Source: Amylostereum areolatum | Lineage: Eukaryota; Basidiomycota; Agaricomycetes; Russulales; Stereaceae | DNA: 64,000 nt | Reading direction: 5' to 3' | Assembly: GCA_012932865.1 (NCBI GenBank) | Contig: SAXG01000030.1 | Location: 434,001 to 498,000 of the forward strand | Part shown: piece after piece, positions 1 to 12,599 of the stretch | How positions within the stretch are numbered: position 1 is the stretch's first letter | How the letters are laid out: the number at the start of each line of letters is the position of its first letter | Translations under genes and position numbers: made by a program | Notes under the pieces: generated by a model | What the model was told of the DNA's origin: nothing | Seen by the model: the letters and a program-made list of their open reading frames with translations, nothing else | Database searches by the model: none

Positions 1-7
1 GTTGCAG

Positions 8-427
8 GGAATAACGAAGGGGCTCACGGGTCTCCTCACCACCATGATCTTATGTGCGCTTCTTTCTTTCAGGATTCGCGCTGCTGCGCCGTTGGGGTAT
101 CGTTGATATCTTCGTTGTCCAGCCGCGCACGCAGCCTCCCCGTCGACCGCGACAGCGCTCCTGCACGAGCTGCACGCGTCCCAGCCGATGCTCCTGCAGC
201 GCGCGACGCGTTCGATCCCGGACATGCTTCCCAAGGCCTACCGCTGGGTCGGGGAGATGCGCGAGATAGCCGCATTCGTCGGTGGGCCGATGGGGGATGT
301 GCATCGGGGCATGGCCAGTGTGTATGAGCGTGTCGAGCGCGCGGTCGGGGAGGAGGGCGAGGACAAGAGGGTGCTGGAGAAGTTTGTGGAGGACGCGAAG
401 GAGGCGTTGAAGAAGAACTCGGAGTGA
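8..427 (+). CDS. 3' end of a 6-phosphogluconate-dehydrogenase-like oxidoreductase (DUF1932 C-terminal domain)
   Basis: Partial gene: only the last two exons are in the window. An acceptor ends at base 7; exons are 8-53 and 123-427, joined by a 69-nt intron (54-122) that keeps phase. The product ends with the segment PKAYRWVGEMREIAAF near the C-terminus, which resembles the DUF1932 C-terminal helix bundle of NAD(P)-dependent beta-hydroxyacid/6-phosphogluconate-type dehydrogenases. The N-terminal Rossmann domain would lie upstream, outside the window, so substrate and cofactor cannot be judged. The C-terminus is lysine/glutamate-rich and stops at TGA 425-427. Family assignment is from motif memory; the gene itself is well supported by splice phase and codon bias. 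Confidence 0.72.
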
Positions 428-3400
428 GCGGATCGACGGATATCTCGGCCTTGTGCAGGCCCGTGGTCCAGTTGGTGGCTTGCCTTAACGAATCCGGCAG
501 AGCATGTATGTAAATTCAAGTAGAGGGGGGTCTCATCATGTTGGAGAGCCTTGACTGAGCCCAGCCGAGGTAGTACTAAGATGGTGTCGCCCAGTTCTCG
601 ACTCCCTCAGAACCGCCGCCTTTCTCACTAGACTCGCATCGCTGGCACGGGATTTCTTATCTCGTACTCACACTCATCTGCGCCACACCGCGTTCTCGAG
701 GAGGGTGACTCCCTATTCTGTTCACGTTGTTATGAGACGATGCCGATGGTTTCAGTCGTGTGCACGCTCAAGTGGGTACTTGAGTACTTAGGGACGACAC
801 CGACATTTTGGGGGGTGGGGTGGCAACGGGGCTTGATCATCATGAACGGCAACGTCTCAGACCTTTTTTTTCTGTGGTGAAGCTCGGGCATGCGATCGGC
901 GAGGAGGCATAGCATGAGGGGTGGCCCGGTCGGTCAGCAACGATGGCGGATGACAAACCGATGGTGCATACACCTAACTTACTTAGGTGACGGAACAGCA
1001 AGTTCACCAATTCACTTACACGCCGGCATCCGCCAGCGTGGTCGTCGTGCTCATCGAGCGCTCCGGCTCGGAGTGAGGGGGGTTTGACGGGCGACAGTCC
1101 GAGTTGTTCCTCGCGATCGACAAGGCGGGATCTTACTCGATTGCTGCGTATGTACATCCTACAGTCGTTTCTCTCGTTTCATGTGTTTGCATAGCTTGTC
1201 GCGGCAGCAGATATGTATATAAGTATGATATACAAGTCTTGGTGCCGGGCAAGGGGCAACGCGGCAGAGCTTTCATATCAGTTCTAGTCAAGTATATACG
1301 TAAGTACGACAGTCCTTCTCCTCCTTCTTCTCCTACATGCTATAACAGGATTCAATGGCAATGGCATGCGAGGCGCGGCATTGGCGCCTCGCACTCGCGC
1401 AGGAATAGGTACGCGGGACCGAGCCAAAATAAAAATGTGACTGGTAGATACTTACCACATGACGAGCTGCCTGTTCGGACCGAGTACATCGTCCAGTTGT
1501 GCAGGAAACCGGCACGGGGCGTGGCTTGCAAGCCGCTCGAGCGAACGACGGTTGCGTCTTAGGCTGTACTATGCTACTCTGCGCGATCCGGGTCGGCGCG
1601 CCCTGGCAAGTGCGGGGGAGAGTCGAGACCATACCTAGATGGAGCGCACGCCTCGGAGCGTGTTAGGAAGGGACGGGGGACGAGCCCACTCTACGATTGA
1701 AAGCCGAATTCGGGGAAACGGGGGATGGGGATGGAAGGACGCCAGCATCGGGCCCTCACCAAGTACACTGCGAGTTAGGGTACACTATGGCAGGCGCGTG
1801 ACGAGAGGGTGACGGGCGTTCACGAAGAGAATGCCTTCCTTACATAGCCCGGATCGATTCGAGCTCGAACCGCGCGAACCAGTCGGGGTGATGGCCGGGT
1901 TTTCAAGGGGGGGGCGGACGTCCGTGGACGACCAGGGACCGGCCGGCGCACCGCTGCACGTAAGTATATTGGAGCTGTGTTGTTTGGGACGAATTGAAAG
2001 GCGCATCCACCGGCTTACGGAGAGGTGCGCACGCGGCAAGCGGCGAGGGGAGGTCTGTGGGTAAAGGAGCAGATTCAGTGCGACGTTCAGCGGTTGGCCC
2101 GCCCACTGTGGCGGAACGCGGTAGTTCCAGCAGATCTAAGACGTTGGTGGATGGCTCGTGTACGGGTGGTCGTACTAGAGTATAAGCAGAATGGGGAAGA
2201 AGAGACGATAGAAGGAGGGGGAAGGTGTCACAGATACAACGGTCGGGCGGCACGCGGAGGTCGTTCCACTCGTTGTGGAGAGGCAGTTTCCGGGAGAAAG
2301 AGTACAGGTTCCGTGGAGGGACTGCGCGCGCGCGCACGACCATCGTCGAGAAAGTTCCCGGCGACTACATAGGAGCAACCTGGACGGAGCGTGGAAGCTG
2401 AACAGGGGTTGAACATTCAATCAGCGAGGCGAACAGAAGGGGGAAAGGAAGAAAAGAAAAGATCTACAGCACGAGGGGATTGTCCCCGTCGGCTGTGGCC
2501 AGATACGTAAGTACGAGATGCATTTGATACAAAGAAAAGAGAGAAAGAAGCGGAGACGTACGTACGTATGTAGTCGGTACGTGTGTGAGCTTGATGTCGA
2601 ACGCGGCTTTTTGTTCGATAGGAACGCACGCCGGAACAAAACGAAAAGCTGATCAGAACGCGCTGTTCTCGCAGAGCAACGTCCGAAGGCTCTCCGTGGA
2701 ACAATCCCGTTTGCTATATGTGTTTTTCTTCTTCCCGTTCTCGTCAGCGTCGGCGGAGAAGAGGGAGAATGTAAATGCGAGGGAATAACTCGAGCGACGT
2801 CGGGGTGCGCGGGGATGTCAATCCATCCGACCGACCGTGTTCTAGGATCCTGGACTTCGAGAAGGTCTGACGAAAGGGTCTCTGAAACTTGGTGAACGTG
2901 ACTGAAGTCCAGAAAGCGTGTGTCAGCGTACCGTACTTACCACCAAGTATCTCGCGCGTCCTTCGACATTCCTGGTGAGCAGGTGGGAACAACACAGCAT
3001 TGGTGAGGCTACGACGTGTTTGGTAGGCAGCGTGCGCACCGTCAGGCTCCAGGGGTGTATACGCATTTGACTGGAATGGAGTGGACACACCCTATGATGT
3101 CTTGAATGACGAGACGTTCCGATGAGGGCGGTCACTTACGCTCGAATGCGACAGCAGGGCCGACGAAACGACTGACCCAGCGCAAACAAAAGGGCCTTAG
3201 TAAAGAGGTAAAGAGGTCAGTCTATATAGTTTGAAGGGCCAAAGTACATAAGATTGAGGATGAACCGGGCGGGACATGGAGGGACACGGGCGGAGCCAAC
3301 TTGAACTGAACGAATACCGCAGGAAAATGACGTCAGAGAGCGTCACGTGGGGCTGCGCGAGCATCATACCGTGACACGCCCCGGCCTGCCACCTTCATAA

Positions 3401-3450
3401 CCCAAACAACGAGGGCGCCCTCCCTCCATTCCCCCTCTCTTCCTCCCACC
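428..3450. other. intergenic spacer, no gene recognised
   Basis: About 3 kb with no convincing coding frame. Open stretches here (for example 1104-1562 plus) lack codon bias, splice structure or recognisable motifs. Short GTAAGTA/TACGTAC-type simple sequence recurs (for example near 1210-1235 and 2560-2585). The last 120 bp hold the promoter of the next gene. Confidence 0.6.
3328..3349 (+). promoter_or_regulatory. CRE palindrome plus CACGTG box upstream of the 3451 gene
   Basis: TGACGTCA (3328-3335) is followed 8 nt later by CACGTG (3344-3349), about 100 bp upstream of the ATG at 3451. These are the known core sites of ATF/CREB bZIP and bHLH factors. Their use here is inferred from position only. 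Confidence 0.4.
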
Positions 3451-4564
3451 ATGCCCTCAGGAAACGCCTCCTGGACCGACGGTCTCCTCCTCAAGGTATT
3501 TTCCACCCTTTTTTATCGGTAAACGCGCTCACAAACTCACGAAACCCTGTTTAGGTCGTCAACGTCCTCGTGTACCTCCTGTTTTTGGGGTCCAACATTT
3601 ACACCGTCGCCGCGCCGAACGACATCTATTACACTGGGAAGGAAACCTATCTCACCCCCGCTCCCTGGGCGTTTCTCATCTGGTGCGTTTTTTTGTGCGA
3701 TTTGCAGAGAAGGGCGACCGGCTGAGGTGAATGTGACGCAGGACGTTGATCCACCTCCTCTTACTCGGCACGGTCATCTACCAGTTCTTCCCCAACGGAA
3801 AGCGGGTCATAGTCGACGGCATCTCGTGGCGCCTTCCCCTCCTCGGCGTGCTCAACGCCATCTACGTCAACCTGTGGGCTGCGCACTATTACATTCCCGG
3901 TACGCTCCCTCGCGCGCGCTTCGCTTCAATGCACGGCCCTGACACCTCTGAACAGCATTCATTCTCGCTCTGTTCGTGAGCTCGGCGGTCACGGTGCGCT
4001 TCCTTTCTCCGTCGGACGCGTAATCGGCTGATGTGGTTTGCGTTGGCAGCACATCTACTATGTCGTCAAGAAGCATCACGAGCCGGCCAACCTCGGAGAT
4101 GAGCTCTTCATCCACCTCCCGTTCTCATTCTACCACGGCTGGACCACTGTCCTCGTCGTCCTGACCGCCTTTGAGGCCTTTGGGATCAACGCGTACACCG
4201 AGCGTCCAGGCGTGTGGACCAAGGTCTTCGTCTTCCTCGCCTTGTGCGTTCCTTCTTCTCTCTCCACATACATCCCAGACTATCTAACCAGAATACGCTT
4301 TAAAATAGGTTCTTCCTCGAGGCGACCGCCGCCGCCTACGCGTTTTCGAGCCCGGAAGGCGACCTGCCCGCCTCGATGGCGATCGCGTGGTCGCTGTTCG
4401 CCATCTTCGCCCACCAGCGCTCGTCGGGGTTCATCCACTGGTCCGCGCTCGCGTTCTCGATCCTTGCGCTCATTTGGGTCGTCAAGGGCGCCGTGGGCCT
4501 GCGCCGCCGTGGAGGGATCGTGCTGGAGGACGAAGAGCGCGCGCCGTTGGTCGGTGGGCACTGA
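3451..4564 (+). CDS. polytopic membrane protein, 272 aa (TspO/MBR-like tryptophan-rich family possible)
   Basis: Six exons: 3451-3495, 3555-3682, 3742-3899, 3956-3993, 4050-4243, 4309-4564; all phases close and give 272 aa. Several hydrophobic segments are visible: around residues 15-30, 50-75, 88-120, 145-165, 170-190 and 205-245. A motif of the form [12 protein letters not shown] precedes the second helix; this proline/tryptophan pattern recalls the TspO/MBR-like 'tryptophan-rich sensory protein' group. The tail carries a charged stretch ([11 protein letters not shown]) that could be a sorting signal. The true family and cellular membrane are not certain. The ATG was chosen because it follows a CACC context and opens directly into the first spliced exon. 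Confidence 0.78.
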
Positions 4565-5097
4565 ACGTGGACGAGAGTGGAGGAGGAAATGTGCGTGGTT
4601 GTGTGCAGAGGGTGGGGGTTAGGCTGAAAGTCGCATGTGGATGATGAGTTGATCTGTTCCCGTCATGGTGCTTGTTTTTTTGTGTTATGTTCTCTCGTGT
4701 GGTGTACTGTACGATATCGAAACATGACGCTTTTTCTTCTGGACCTCCACACCCGGCGTGGCGTGGGGAAGGGAAGGAAGCGAAGAAAGAAAGAGCGGCG
4801 GGATATGCCGGTTGAGATCTAGGAACCGAATAACCGTTAACGTTGGCCAAGGACGATTCGCCCGCACGGAAGCTGTCACTCGACTGCACATTGACATGTC
4901 CAAGAAGGCAAGGACGGGGCCGTATCCGTACGCTACATACGTGCGATGACGCACGCACCCCCGGGACGATGACGCGCATTCGTCACAAGTCTCAACGCAT
5001 AAAGCACAAGTTATCCTCTTCCTCAACTTCTCCTCCTCCTCCTCCTCTCACCCACTCGCACTCACGTGAACCACAAACCCATCCACCAGCCAAAGCC
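4565..5097. other. spacer between two plus-strand genes
   Basis: Contains the 3' region of the upstream gene and the promoter of the next. A run of CTCCTC repeats at about 5028-5048 is a typical fungal pyrimidine-rich promoter tract. No gene seen. Confidence 0.5.
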
Positions 5098-5732
5098 ATG
5101 TCGATCCACCCCACCTTGATCTTGACAAACAACATTCATGGTGCGCGCGTCGCCGCCACGCTCGGGATCCTCTCCTCCGGTCTTCTCTCAGGTGTGTGCG
5201 ACTTCCTTCGACGACGTGAAGGCGCTGACCCCGGCCAACAGGCGCGCTCCTCGCGCTCCCCACCATCGCGATCCCGAGCATCCTCGCCGCCGCGCACGCG
5301 CGGGACGGGACGCTGCTGAGGAAGGCGTGGCTGCGGTTAAGGGCGCGCGCGGGCGGGGTGTGCGGTGCGGTGGGGGGCGCGGCGATAGGCGCGTTTCTGT
5401 GGGCGGGGGCGGTTTTGTACTATGTGGGCGCGCGCGGGGCGACCGGGCGGACGTGGGCGTATTTGGGGGCGGGGGTGTTAAGCGCGGGTGCGGGGATGGG
5501 GGTGGGGATGGGTGAGCGGGCGGGGGAGAGGGATGGGGAAGGGGGGAGTGTGGGGGAGAGGGAGAGGGACGGGGATGTGAGGGAGATCGTCACGTGGAGT
5601 CGGGAGAGTTGGGCGCGGGGCGCGGTCGCGGTGGTTGGGTTCGGGCTGGGGGTGTGGGCGACGACGACGGGGGAGGGCGGCGGCGTGAGATGCATCCCTT
5701 CTCTTTCGATATGTCGGGGCTTTCTTTTTTGA
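5098..5732 (+). CDS. small Gly/Ala-rich membrane protein, 194 aa, unrecognised
   Basis: Two exons, 5098-5191 and 5242-5732, phase-consistent. Hydrophobic stretches are visible at about residues 18-50, 75-95, 100-120 and 160-175, separated by Gly/Ala-rich and Arg/Glu-rich linkers (a GERAGERDGEGG-type run near residues 125-145). It looks like a small multi-spanning membrane protein. I recognise no family. The C-terminus after about residue 178 is doubtful because an alternative 3' splice would change it. The region is very GC-rich, so chance openness of the frame is a real risk. Confidence 0.5.
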
Positions 5733-6230
5733 TATGTATCAACACAATACACGATCATCGAGAAACTCGTCGTACGCGTCTCGATCCTTCGGATGGGTTG
5801 TCCCTGTCGTCCGTGGCCGAGCATGAAGATATTTGATGCTGGGATCGCAGTCTGAGGATTTTAAGCGCAAAGTCGGGGGACATTCGATTCGCCATTCGGA
5901 CGAGAAAAGGAGCTGGATGGTGGGTTGACGGGTCTACGGCATTCTCTGATCTCAAGGCGTAGGGGAAAAAGGGGGTGGGGCGGGGGCGATCCAGCGGTGA
6001 AAGCCCCGGTATGCCTGCCGGGGATAGTAAACAGCCACGCAGAAACTTTGTTTCTCCTGGGTTCTAACGTACATACTTCTCGGTGGCGCATCTTTACGGT
6101 CGCGACCGGCGTGGCAGAAAAGGGAGGACCAGGGGTTGAGCTTGTCCAGGATGTAAGGGGGAATTGAAAGCGGGCTGTTCCTCGGGGAAGATGTGGTGAT
6201 GGTCCGTGCTGCGAGGGTGGGTAGTGAGCG

Positions 6231-6560
6231 ATGGTGGTGGGCGTCGGGGTCTAGGCTAGAGTTTGAGAGCGGAGTTTGGTAGGACGGCAGCGGGACGATC
6301 CGACATGGAGGCGGTGTGTCACTGTTTACGGGTACGGTGTGCAGCGAGGCGAGTCTAAGGGAGGGCGATAGACCTCAATCGTTAGGAAGGTCGAACTCGG
6401 GCGGGGGGGAGCGGGCGTCGGAGACTAGGCTAGAGCAGACCCGCACGACGGGGAAGTTGGCAGGACGATCTGCGGAGGGGAGACCCAGCGGGGCGAGGGA
6501 AGGGAAGGATAGACTTTGATCATCATCGGTAGGAAGGTCGCGCTCGGAGGGCGAGTTCAA
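6231..6560. repeat. two-copy imperfect tandem repeat, about 165 bp per unit
   Basis: The sequences near 6241-6410 and 6411-6560 align by eye. Shared landmarks are GCGTCGG-x-GTCTAGGCTAGAG, GGCAGGACGATC / GACGGCAGCGGGACGATC, GATAGAC(C/T)T and GGTAGGAAGGTCG. Copies differ by substitutions and small indels. No coding potential seen. Confidence 0.5.
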
Positions 6561-8361
6561 AGTTCGAACTTGAGAGCGAGGGCGTGGACGGCCCGTGTCG
6601 GTGGCGCGTTGCGAAGTGAGGCGGGAGGGGAGATTTTGTGGGACTCCGGGTATGTACATGTTTAGTGTGAGGCGAGGGGACTGCGTCTCGAGACCAGACG
6701 CCACATGGGGAGGGGATGCGTCCGAGCGTCCGTGCGTATTTCTCCTCCACCTGGAGTCTGCTGGAAACCCATAACACAGGCTCTGCGTCGATGGGGGGCA
6801 CGGAACTTGGAAAGACGACGGGAAGAGAGGAAAATGAACGCGGGCGACTATCCCACCGGGACGATTCCGAGGCGAGGTGATCAAGGTGAACGTTAGAAAA
6901 TAGCCACAGTCCGCTTCCTGACGACCCCACTCGCTTTCGATCGACTCGACCCGACTGGAAGACGGCGCACGCGGTCGGCATCCGGAACGGGGAGGGGACC
7001 GCGCAAGAGGGAGTCGACCGTATTGATTGGATTGATCGTGGAACGCACATCCACCCCTGGATGCCTTCTCCGCGGGGCAGGAAAGAGCGGTCCACGCTGG
7101 CGTTATTGGAGAGCGCAGAGGAGCGCAACGAGGGCCTGCCAACGCACGGAGAGAGAAAAAAAAACAATAGAAAGGACAGGGGAACCGCCAGCCTCGCGGC
7201 GCCACCATCCCTCCTCGTGCCCGCACGACCTCCCATTCTCCTGGTACACAGTACGCGATAGGAGTATTTTCAATCCCGGGATTTGCTGATGCCCACTCCG
7301 CCTTACCGCGCGACCGAATGACCTTGTGACTCGGGGGGAAGAGCGTAGGATGGAGCGGTCAGAAAAGGCGAGGAAGCATGCTGGTATGTATAAGCGTCGG
7401 AGCGAAGACGGTTGGCTGTGGGGTGTGTGTAGGACCGGCGGTGGAAGGATATAGAGACTACGGCCGATGATGTTGAATAAACCTGAGCCTGTCCATGGGG
7501 AGGGCCGTGCCGCGCTAGGCCACGGCCGCCGGAGAACAGACCGTTTCCCCTTTCCAAGTTGTTTGCTTTCTGGTTGAATCGGTAACACCGGCGAACCCAT
7601 GGCGAGGAGAACGAGCTGCTGGAAATAGCAGGTCACGACTCGCGCCACGATGACCGGTTGCTCATGTTGCACAGTCGAACCGCGCGTCCAAACGTTCACC
7701 GCTAGCGCGACCCGCTCGAAGGTCAAGATCGCGCCGCCACAAGGCGAGAACTTGGCCGTGGCAGAAAGAAACGCGCCGCTGCTGTCATGATTGTCGTCCT
7801 GCTTCCATCGTGACGGGCGGCGATTGAAGATCGGCACTATAGCAAGTCTCAGGACTCGACGGCAGGGAGCCTCCGAGCCGGAGTTCTGTGCTGAGCTTCA
7901 GCACCCGCGACGTGTATGTGGTCGTTCGAGTCCACCCTCCAAGCGGTCTTGATCGAATCGTAATGCCCCCGCCGCCACGCTCAAGAAGAAACCGGAAGGC
8001 CTTCCCATCCACGCATGCCCCCACGTTTCAACCGGTTGATGTCAATGATTTCTCATTGCCCGTTTTTTGAGGTCTCCGCGCTGCGTCGTGAAATGAGTAA
8101 GGGCAGGAAGCGCGAGGCGCAGGGCTTGGACGGCGACTAAACTTGGAGACGAAGGATCGGCCGCAGGGAGCACCGACGTCAAGCGACCAGCGATCAAGGG
8201 GTTCTGTGGCTCGCGACGCGCACCGTGGACTTGTACAGCGCCCGCGTGTACGAAGAGCCTTAGGGCGATCGTCACGAGAGCCGTGGGGCTCGGAGAGTAC
8301 CGATCTCTGGGAGTGGGAGTCAGGCTTGCGCAGGATATTTTGATAGGACACTACTGCAGAT

Positions 8362-8378
8362 AGAGAGAGAGAGAGAGA
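8362..8378. repeat. (GA)n microsatellite
   Basis: Uninterrupted AG/GA dinucleotides in noncoding DNA upstream of ATG5. Confidence 0.8.
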
Positions 8379-9065
8379 ATCCCGGGGTAAAGTGGGCGAA
8401 TTATCGACGGGTCTAGTCGCGATTCAGAGGCCAGGGGGTGCGCTTTGCTGTGTTGGGCGCGCGGCTACGTGGCTTCGAGTTGTAGACCGTGGATGACCGT
8501 GACTCGAATCCACAGAGCGGGGTGGGTCTCCTCGTTCAATAAATGGGCGCAGGACGAGCGGGGGACGCCCGCGTAGCGCCAGCACTGGTGCGATCTAGAG
8601 TGTGCTTCATGGCAAAGTTGGAGCCAAATAAATCGATGGGCATGTATAATACGGCTCACCTCTGTTCCGCAAACACTGGAGCCTCCTCGTGATGGCTTGA
8701 GATGGTTCTCTCGACCGTTGAAGCGCGCAGGAGGCGGGAGCATGATCGTCGAGTCGAAAGAGGAACAAGCAGGAAGGGCGGAGACGCCAGAACATGTCTA
8801 AGCTCCCACTGCACACAGGAACGTCGGTGGTTGTAAGTTATACACTTACTCGCAGATTCACGACGTTCAGCGTCAAGATTGAGACGTGCGGGCGAAGGAG
8901 GAGCCTAGGGCGCTTGCTGGCAGGCGCTCGATAAACTTGAAAGGCTCGCTGGCTCGGTCTTGCGGCTCACTCCTGCCGCTCGGAACGGGTGCGGAACGGA
9001 GAGGCGCACGTGGCCCAGGGCTCGTGCCCGTCGCCCGTTCGCGATGATGGACCCGCGAAACGACC

Positions 9066-10557
9066 ATGTCGACTTATGGCACTGCTCGCCACGCGCCCTC
9101 CGCCTTCGCCTCGTCTCCCGCATCGACCACGCTCTTTCGAAGACTGACGTGGGAGGGCACGGTCCCGCTCGAAATTCGCGTCGATTCCAAGGAGCTGCCC
9201 GCGAACAGCAACCGCGGCCTCGAGTGCTACTTCATCCAAGCCCCCCGCGTCAGCTACCTGCCCCTGCTCATCCCCGAGATCAAGCGTTTCCTGACGGATG
9301 TCGTGTTTGACGACGACGCGGCGCGCATTCTGAAGGAGGAGGATTGGTGGTTCGAGAGCGAGGACGGGCATCTGCTCAAGTGGTACGTTCCCCGTTCGCG
9401 ATGCCTTCCGCTCTGACGCTCGCTGATCGCCCCCAACAGGCATTGGCCGATAGGTCTCATATACGACAGCCACACCATCCTTGCATCCACCCGCCCAACT
9501 CCCACGCCCACCCGCTCGCAGGCCGTCCCCATGCGCCTCGTCCTCCACCTCGCCTCTCCACCCACAGATAAACTTTTGCTCGCGCCCAGTGCGGAGGCGT
9601 GCAAACAGGCATTCATGGGCCAGCTCAAGGAAGCCGATTTCCTGCGCTGGGGAAGCACGAAGCGGATGACGGGGCTTCGCAAGGCGGAGCAGGACGGAAT
9701 ATGGGAGGGAATCAAAGAGCGTGCGTCAGCCTGCGTGCTCTCCTCTTTCTACCGGGAAACTGTGATTCATCTACTTTCTCGTCGTATAGATAACTTTGAC
9801 GACTACTGGCGCGTCGCGGCCAAGGTGACGCCGACGACGACTCCGGCGCGGCCTCGTTCCCCACCAGTCCCGCCATCCTCGGCGTCGATGCACTCAAGAC
9901 CGCCTTCGGCCGACCCCCAGGGCGTACCAGACCGCGACGGCGCGTACAGCGTGCGCAACGTTCCAGTGAGGCTCTATCTCCCAGACGGACCCGTCATACA
10001 AGATCTCGCCCCACCTTTGCTCGAGGACGGTAAGCACTCTCGTCCATGCCTTTCTCCCTTCGAGCATGCGTCCCCCCTCTCCCCCTTCAATTATATCTCC
10101 CGAATGACGCACTGATTGCTGTCGCATCTTGCGATTTCGATTCTCAGGCTCACCGAACACGCTCTCGGATTTTCTGTCGTTGCATCTCCCGGTGCTGTTC
10201 CCCGCACCCGCGTCGACGTCGCAAGCCCCGCGCAACCTCGGCTACGCCCTCGTACAGGGCGTTATAGCGCCCCCGGAAGCTGAGATGGCGTGGTTGGGCG
10301 CGTGCATGGCGGGCGCGGACGGGTGGGTGAACGTGTGCATCGGACTCGTGCGCGACGACTCGGGACAGATAACATACACACACGCTCACGAGCCAACCGT
10401 TTTCTCAATACCATCTCATCAGTTGCTGTGGAAGAATTCTCGTACATGCTCTCCGTTATACCCCAACTTGAAACAAAGTTTGTATGTAACTGTACAGACC
10501 GGCGTCTCGACCATTTCGACTTGCCCGCTCAGAGTGGCAGAAAACGGCAAGTGCTAA
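9066..10557 (+). CDS. ATG5: autophagy protein 5 (Atg5)
   Basis: Acceptor of Atg12 in the ubiquitin-like conjugation cascade. The Atg12-Atg5-Atg16 complex acts as the E3-like enzyme that lipidates Atg8 on the growing phagophore. Exons: 9066-9382, 9440-9720, 9790-10029, 10148-10557; phases close. Diagnostic segments are TWEGTVPLEI near the N-terminus, QAPRVSYLPLLIPEI (first ubiquitin-like fold), the helical region around FMGQLKEADFLRW and the WEGIKEHNFDDYWRVAAKV stretch. Lys169 (in QLKEADF) aligns with the family's Atg12 acceptor lysine. The second ubiquitin-like domain covers about residues 240-355. The frame continues about 60 residues past the point where family members usually end (near GWVNVCIGLV), so a 3' intron or an earlier stop is possible; the C-terminus is uncertain. 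Confidence 0.9.
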
Positions 10558-12599
10558 CTATGTACGTCACGGCATGTCCCCTCCAGATTGGCGCCGCGCG
10601 CTGTCAATTCAGAAATAGCATCTACTGTGTAAGGTTTCCAAACCATGGCCGAGACAATAAAACTTACCGGAGCTTACATATCACAGGCGACGAGCGGTCT
10701 CGGTAAACTCAGTTATCTAGTAAGTCCTCGGTCAGCAATGCGCAATGAATATTGGATACAAGATGAGCAAGCCGGCCACTGCGCAAACCGTGTGCGTTGC
10801 TCGAAGCGGTACGGCCGATCACGGTTGTCGAATGGCAGGGATTGCCGTGCGGGAATTTGGCTGTCAGCGTCCTCATCAGTATGTGAACCGCATAAGGAAT
10901 CGGTCATCCGTTTTGCAGAAGATAGTGAGTCACGTGCACGCATTGTCGTTGAATCCGTCGTCGACCGGACCTCAGCCTATCCATTGCTCCGCCAGACCCA
11001 GCCGTCGATGTCGATCGTCCACAGTCCATCCGCCGAGGATTCGTCGTCGCGATTACGCCATTTTCACCTTGTTTACTTGCCGAAATGGCAGATCACAGTG
11101 ATAAGTATGACGTTCTGATGCCACTCCCACTGGCACCACGGTCATCGGACGCCCCCCCTTGGGCGTACCAGTGCAAGCCTGAGGGACGCGCGGGACGAGG
11201 TTTTCGCCGAAGGAAGCCGTTGCGTTGCGTTATGTATGTAAGTACTTACCCTTACTTATTCGTGTGTGCAGTTCGTGCGAGTGCATTCGCTCGCTGACGT
11301 CGGGAGATCCATCGGTACGTCAATTGACTGTTTGTGCTTTTTAATTTTCCTCAACATTGAGGCGGCGGGCGCGGGCGCAACGGCCTCGAAAATGGATTCA
11401 GGAATCAGAACGTGACGCCGTCGGCGCCCGCCGCGGGGCCAGTGCGTGCGTACTCGCTTTGCATCTACGTAGTACAGAAGCTACGAGGAATCGCGTCTGT
11501 AGCGGCTGCCAGGCCTCTCGCCTGCGATCACACTGAATGTCAACCTCCGCACGCTGTACGGGGGTAAGTAGCATTGCGTCGCGGCCCATTTGGCAGTCGA
11601 GGGTCACTAAACGGCAATCTCGTTGATGAGATCACCGATGCGCGTCGACGAGTTGGAATGGGCGTCTGTCCGGCCGCGGGGAAGGTGGCGAGTACAAGAC
11701 GTGCTGTTTACAGAAAGAAGTGCTGCTCATCGACATCCCGCCTCGCGTGGATGGGGGGTGTACGTTTCTTCGAGTCATGGGAACTCGGGGGGAGAAGCAT
11801 CGAAGACGGCAGTTGGAATCTAACTTGGAGTCAAAGCCAGAGCCCTCTCTCCCGTCGTGTGTTCAAATCTCCCCGCCAAGCTCAAGCTCGGGCTGATGCT
11901 CGCAAGAGCAGGATGGATGTGGAGAGAAGGCACCGGGTGCTACTAATAGCAAGGGCATCTCCGAGGGTTTTCGATCACAATATGACCGGTGAAATGCGAG
12001 GTGGACAAAATTGTCAGAAGCGATGATACTGCCAAAGGAAGGGGGGCTGCTTCGATTCACAGTGGCGCGTTCCCCATATGTACGCGGGGGCTCGGAGCTC
12101 AAGAACGGCGCCCCGTCTGCTCGACGGTGCAGATGCTCGAGGACGCCCCACCGACTGGAGGGTCGGTGCTGAAGTCAGAGGTCGAGAAGAATGTATGATA
12201 TGATACAATGCGATTAATGGCTATAACAATACAGGTGTGCTACATGAGATAGATCAATAGCGATGCGCGTGCGGCGTCCGTCGGAAAGACGAAGGAGGTG
12301 GGGAGGAACAAGCAGCAACAAAACAAATAGAACGCAGCGATGAAAAACGATACAGCCAGTGAACGCCCCACACGTCCTCATCGTGAAATTCAAAAAAAAA
12401 AAAAACCCCCGACCCCGCGTCGCGGTCGTGTGGCAGATGCCAAGGGCGCGACAGTGGGAAAGGGATGGGAGGAGAGCGGGCGAGGGAATAGGCCACGGAT
12501 CATCACCGCGTCTGCACTGTGGAATCAATAGCCAACGTCCAGCGTCAGAATCGCCTCTTGCGCGCACGAGGATGGGTACGAGAACGGGACGCGGATTGG
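10558..12599. other. spacer between convergent ATG5 and Zn2Cys6 genes
   Basis: No convincing gene. A 13-nt A run occurs at about 12393. Frames here lack motif or codon-bias support. If the transcription factor has extra 3' exons, they would lie in 12214-12600. Confidence 0.5.

Larger units (their letters stand above)
5733..9065. other. intergenic spacer, 3.3 kb, no gene recognised
   Basis: The longest reading frames here (for example 6375-7226 minus, 283 aa) are low-complexity Pro/Ser/Arg frames of GC-rich DNA without motifs. It contains the imperfect tandem repeat at about 6231-6560 and a (GA)n run at 8362-8378, listed separately. Confidence 0.55.

Noticed and set aside
1104..1562. 152-aa plus frame
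   Set aside because: No motif, poor codon bias and many rare codons; lies in spacer with simple repeats.
6375..7226. 283-aa minus-strand frame in the 5.7-9.1 kb spacer
   Set aside because: Ser/Pro/Arg low complexity, no host codon bias, no splice structure and overlap with the tandem repeat.
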